A DNA stretch of 9,632 nucleotides. Origin: Bacteroidota bacterium (GTDB lineage Bacteria > Bacteroidota > Kryptoniia > Kryptoniales > JAKASW01). Shown here one piece after another: positions 6,830 to 9,632 of the stretch. Where the stretch lies: NCBI GenBank assembly GCA_021796055.1, contig JAJYOS010000177.1, forward strand, positions 1 through 9,632, read 5' to 3'. Within the stretch, counting starts at the first letter, position 1. Every line of letters begins with the position of its first letter. A model generated the notes under the pieces. It saw only the letters and a list, made by a program, of their open reading frames with translations. It made no database searches and was not told where the DNA came from. Position numbers and translations under genes: made by a program.

Positions 6830-8161
6830 ATGAGACTCGTTTTTGCAATAGCTATAACTATAGTTGTACTCGGATCCTCCGCATGCGCACAGAATTACAG
6901 TCAGCCCGTTTTTCCACCGGACCAGAATCAAATATCGGGAGGTCTCGGAATAACATGGATTACCGACAACGGAGGAGAACCTATTCCCTATTATTCGATA
7001 GGAGTCCTTCCCGACTTGTCGTTCGGGAAATTAGGAGTCGGACTCAATTTCACCCTCCTGATTTCCAGCAATGACGGGACAATCCGCAAGGTCGACTGGT
7101 CGGATGGCGCTTACCGGAGAATAATCCGGTACGTCAGGTGGGGTCAAAAGCACGACCCGGTGTATGCCATGGCAGGCCAACTATACTCAGCGACGATCGG
7201 CTACGGCCTCATCGTGGACAATTACGACAACAGCCCGAGTTACGACTACAGAAGAGTCGGCGCTGAGTTCGACGTTGACCTGAAGAAATTCGGCTTCGAG
7301 ACACTGTACGGAGACTTCCAGCGTCCGGGTGTGATGGGTGGGAGAGTCTATGTGCGTCCGCTGAAGTTCTCCAGCCTGGCGGACGCTCCGGTAATCGGCG
7401 GTATGGAACTCGGCGCGACGTTCGCCACCGATCAGAACCCCAACTCGGGTGTGATCGAGGCGGCTTACAACCAGACGACACAGCGCGACAGCGTCATCAA
7501 GGACAAAGGCAGGATTGAAGAGTTCGGGCTCGACGCGGGATTCCCGATTCTGCGGTCCGAGTATGTCGACCTCGATGCATACTACGCCTTTGCGCAATTC
7601 ACCCACTTCGGTCACGGGACAGCGGTTGGTTTAATGGGGAATTTCCGCGGGCTCGGGCTTGCGACCGCGTCGGTCAAGATCGAACGTCAATTCATCGGCA
7701 ACCAATTCATACCGGAATACTTCGATCAGTTTTATGAGCTTGCACGATTCACGCCGAACGGCAGCATAGTCAGCAAGGCTTCTCAACTTCAGAACATGCG
7801 AAGATCGGCCGGGTGGTACGGTCAAGTCATCGTGTCCCTGATGCATAATTTCAAAATACTCGGAGGGTACCGGGGCATTGACAACGACCCTAACGGAGGA
7901 CTTCTCAACCTGGAAACAAATTTCCCGAACGTGATTCCGATGATAGCCTTCCATGCGGGGTACGACAGATGGGGTGTAAGGGGATTCAGCAATCTGTTCA
8001 AGCTCGACTCGCGATCCCTCCTGTACGCTTTCGTGGGTTACAATCCTTATCCCTTCATGACGGTAGGCTTGAATTACTATTGGACGTTCATTCCGCAGAA
8101 CGGGACTTATGTGGTTCAAAGATGGGTGTCGCCGGGCATCATGCTCAACTTTACCTTCTGA
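6830..8161 (+). CDS. Putative outer-membrane beta-barrel protein, function unknown
   Basis: I do not recognise a named family. The 443-residue product begins with a clear signal peptide (about 1-20, cleavage after ACA at 20; Cys19 lacks a lipobox). The mature part is rich in Gly, Tyr, Phe and Asn, with alternating amphipathic strands of 9-12 residues separated by charged or Asn/Gly turns, for example GKLGVGLNFTLLIS, KFGFETLYGDF and FMTVGLNYYWTF. It ends in LNFTF, a terminal phenylalanine typical of substrates of the BAM barrel-assembly machine. These features place it in the outer membrane. The ATG at 6830 has GGGAA (6821-6825) four bases upstream and lies 22 bases after spmB, so it may belong to the same transcript. 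Two c-type cytochrome genes follow, which suggests but does not prove a role in electron transfer or in the transport of a small compound. Confidence 0.8.
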   Translation: MRLVFAIAITIVVLGSSACAQNYSQPVFPPDQNQISGGLGITWITDNGGEPIPYYSIGVLPDLSFGKLGVGLNFTLLISSNDGTIRKVDWSDGAYRRIIRYVRWGQKHDPVYAMAGQLYSATIGYGLIVDNYDNSPSYDYRRVGAEFDVDLKKFGFETLYGDFQRPGVMGGRVYVRPLKFSSLADAPVIGGMELGATFATDQNPNSGVIEAAYNQTTQRDSVIKDKGRIEEFGLDAGFPILRSEYVDLDAYYAFAQFTHFGHGTAVGLMGNFRGLGLATASVKIERQFIGNQFIPEYFDQFYELARFTPNGSIVSKASQLQNMRRSAGWYGQVIVSLMHNFKILGGYRGIDNDPNGGLLNLETNFPNVIPMIAFHAGYDRWGVRGFSNLFKLDSRSLLYAFVGYNPYPFMTVGLNYYWTFIPQNGTYVVQRWVSPGIMLNFTF

Positions 8162-8164
8162 TCT

Positions 8165-8181
8165 GGAACCTTTCCGGTTCC
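8165..8181 (+). other. Small intercistronic hairpin
   Basis: GGAACC (8165-8170) and GGTTCC (8176-8181) form a perfect 6-bp stem with loop TTTCC, starting 3 bases after the stop of the barrel gene. The following CTTCTCTGTT is only weakly T-rich, so it could be a weak terminator or an mRNA-stabilising hairpin between the barrel and cytochrome genes. Confidence 0.35.
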
Positions 8182-8216
8182 CTTCTCTGTTGAAAAAATT
8201 AAATGGAGAAGCACCT

Positions 8217-8624
8217 GTGAAAAGAACGTGGATTATTGTCACTGCCCTGATTCTGATCGGACTTGTCAGCCTGTTTTCGCATAATATTGTCTTTGCCAAA
8301 CAGAAGCCCGAACCATCCTTTGCAAAGAACCTGCAGGTGCTGACCTTCCTGAAATCGAAGAAGGAATTGAAGAGCTGGATGGACATGATCAAGCAGAGCC
8401 TCGGCGTCAATTGCAGCTACTGCCACAACACTCAAAACTTCGCCAGTGACGCCAAGGTACCGAAGCGCCGGGCGCGAATGATGCTCAAAATGCTCGTCCA
8501 GATCAGGCAAGAGTATTTCTCATTCCCCGACGCAAAGAAACCGACTTGCTATACGTGCCATCAGGGACATAAGGTTCCTGTAAACATGCCCCCGGGCGGC
8601 TTCAAGAATTTCAGCGACAACTGA
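8217..8624 (+). CDS. Exported diheme c-type cytochrome (reaction-centre cytochrome c subunit-like)
   Basis: Small periplasmic electron carrier of 135 residues with two heme-attachment motifs, CSYCH (66-70) and CYTCH (111-115). The pattern AKNLQVL (36-42), then a helix leading into CSYCH, FASDAKVPKRRARMMLKM and finally CYTCHQGH matches the single-domain proteins annotated as photosynthetic reaction centre cytochrome c subunits, which also occur in many non-phototrophs. It therefore does not imply photosynthesis. By analogy with that family, methionines in the helices before each motif (Met55 or Met57; the RMMLKM segment) are candidate distal ligands. The start is GTG 8217: GGAG (8205-8208) lies 8 bases upstream and the product then opens with a perfect signal peptide (cleavage after VFA, residue 27). 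A longer in-frame ATG at 8109 lies inside the preceding gene and would destroy the signal peptide. The gene ends in tandem stops TGA TAA, and the next gene starts 6 bases later. Confidence 0.9.
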   Translation: MKRTWIIVTALILIGLVSLFSHNIVFAKQKPEPSFAKNLQVLTFLKSKKELKSWMDMIKQSLGVNCSYCHNTQNFASDAKVPKRRARMMLKMLVQIRQEYFSFPDAKKPTCYTCHQGHKVPVNMPPGGFKNFSDN

Positions 8625-8630
8625 TAATTC

Positions 8631-9629
8631 GTGAAAGGCCAAAGGTGTTACGGCTTGCAAAATTGTAACCGTGGAACGACACTGCTGGCTCTGTTCCTCT
8701 TCCTGGCAACTGCCAATTCCGTTTTCGCACTCCCGCGTTTTGCGATCCTGGAGGGAGAACAGTGTATCAACTGCCACATTAACCCGACTGGCGGTGAGCT
8801 CCGGAGTCCGGAAGAGGCGTCCGACTTCATGAACAGCCATCTCAGTTTTGTGCAGGACCACGGTGGTGGATTCAATTTTGACCCACACCTCGGAGAGGAT
8901 ATTCTCATAGGCGGGGATGTAAGGTTCCAATATCTCTACGACGGCCAGATGAAGAAGACTACTTTCCAATCTATGGAAGGCGCCATCTATTCTGCAATCC
9001 ACCTGTACACATCGACGAGGTTATACGTCAAATATGATTTTGTGAATTCGGCTTACGAAGCGTACGGGCTGTACAATTTCAATCAGGATAACTCATACGT
9101 GAAAGTCGGCGCCTTTTCGCCTTCCTACGGGATCAGGCTCGACGACCACACCGCTTACACGCGCGGCGGCAACTTCGGTCTTCTGCAGGGAATTCCTCTT
9201 CTGGGATTAATCTTCTCTCCTGATTACCGCGACCTCGGCGTGGAACTCGGCTCGAAGTTCGGCAGGCTCTTCGTCACGGCCGACCTGACGAACGGGAACG
9301 GTCTTGCCAACTACGATTTCAACTCCCGGAAGGCGCTCATCGGCAGGGCGGAGTACATGACCCATGGTTTTTTGAATCTGGTGATCGGAGCTTCAGGATA
9401 TTTCAGCGGCGGCACCAAGATGTGGGGTGCTCACGCGGGAATCGGTATAGGAAAGCGGCTTTCCATCCTGGGGGAATTTGACTGGGCAAGGTCGCTTCCT
9501 ACGGTCCTTCCCGTTAATTCGTTGTCGAATGCGTCTTTTGTCGAGCTGAGCTACTATTTTGCTAGGGGCCTGTTCGGAGTCGCAAGATTCGATTACTTCA
9601 AACAATACCCCGGCGGACCGACTTACTAA
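8631..9629 (+). CDS. Monoheme cytochrome-beta-barrel fusion (Cyc2-like architecture), possibly C-terminally truncated
   Basis: A 332-residue exported protein with one heme site, CINCH (45-49), directly after the signal peptide (hydrophobic core about 18-30, cleavage after VFA near 33). The heme segment reads ALPRFAILEGEQCINCHINP, followed by TGGELRS. From about residue 90 onward there are roughly thirteen amphipathic beta strands, such as DVRFQYLYDG, TRLYVKYDFV, SYVKVGAF, GAHAGIGIG and GLFGVARFDYF, so an outer-membrane barrel is likely. A heme site followed by a barrel is the layout of Cyc2 iron-oxidising cytochrome-porins, although those are about 400-500 residues and have a different heme-site consensus. 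The function is therefore inferred, not shown. The GTG start at 8631 has no clear ribosome binding site; TTG 8655, behind AAAGG (8640-8644), is an alternative giving a shorter signal peptide. The stop at 9627 falls in a turn (PGGPTY). Confidence 0.75.
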   Translation: MKGQRCYGLQNCNRGTTLLALFLFLATANSVFALPRFAILEGEQCINCHINPTGGELRSPEEASDFMNSHLSFVQDHGGGFNFDPHLGEDILIGGDVRFQYLYDGQMKKTTFQSMEGAIYSAIHLYTSTRLYVKYDFVNSAYEAYGLYNFNQDNSYVKVGAFSPSYGIRLDDHTAYTRGGNFGLLQGIPLLGLIFSPDYRDLGVELGSKFGRLFVTADLTNGNGLANYDFNSRKALIGRAEYMTHGFLNLVIGASGYFSGGTKMWGAHAGIGIGKRLSILGEFDWARSLPTVLPVNSLSNASFVELSYYFARGLFGVARFDYFKQYPGGPTY

Positions 9630-9632
9630 GAT

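Noticed and set aside
8109..8216. N-terminal extension of the cytochrome to the ATG at 8109
   Set aside because: It overlaps the end of the barrel gene and puts 36 odd residues before a perfect signal peptide. GTG 8217 has a good ribosome binding site.
7631..8410. Antisense open frame (259 codons) across the barrel and cytochrome genes
   Set aside because: It spans two well-supported genes and their intergenic hairpin, and its product has no domain or signal I can see.
8217..8624. Evidence for phototrophy from the reaction-centre-type cytochrome
   Set aside because: The true reaction-centre subunit has four hemes; this protein has two, and such short relatives are common in non-phototrophs.

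Overview
The window is 9.6 kb of ordinary-looking bacterial coding DNA with every recognised gene on the + strand. It suggests a diderm (Gram-negative) bacterium with outer-membrane beta-barrel proteins, periplasmic c-type cytochromes and a non-sporulating type of SpmA/SpmB pair. The mix (a LeuC of the ~420-residue kind, amidase next to spmAB, a two-heme cytochrome like those called 'photosynthetic reaction centre cytochrome c subunit' in Acidobacteria, Gemmatimonadetes and Ignavibacteria) fits the FCB superphylum, for instance Ignavibacteria/Chlorobi relatives. That placement is an inference from remembered family distributions, not from a search.

Region 1 (1-2793) is the end of a leucine-biosynthesis cluster: leuC (5' end cut off by the window), leuD and leuB. 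LeuC and LeuD are the two subunits of isopropylmalate isomerase, and LeuB is the following dehydrogenase. leuD and leuB overlap by 8 bases. leuC and leuD are instead separated by 183 bases holding an imperfect palindromic element with two mutually exclusive hairpins. A gap of 294 bases follows (2794-3087), with a long GAAA-capped hairpin just after leuB and a sigma70-like promoter just before the next gene. I see no gene between them.

Region 2 (3088-6807) is a tight three-gene unit. It encodes a large exported cell-wall amidase followed by SpmA- and SpmB-like membrane proteins (1-base gap, then 4-base overlap). The amidase has a complete N-terminal catalytic domain and a second, degenerate copy of the same fold at its C-terminus that has lost its zinc ligands. 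The SpmA homologue carries an extra domain of about 115 residues after its first membrane segment. The layout recalls the Bacillus dacB-spmA-spmB operon, with a different peptidoglycan enzyme in front.

Region 3 (6830-9629) continues in the same direction with an outer-membrane beta-barrel protein of unknown function, a small exported diheme cytochrome c, and a protein in which one CxxCH heme site is joined to a beta-barrel. The last has the same general architecture as the cytochrome-porin fusion Cyc2. Together the three could form an electron path between periplasm and outer membrane, but this is inference. The last protein may be truncated at its C-terminus, right at the window edge.

I found no tRNA, rRNA, CRISPR array, insertion sequence with a transposase, or phage gene.
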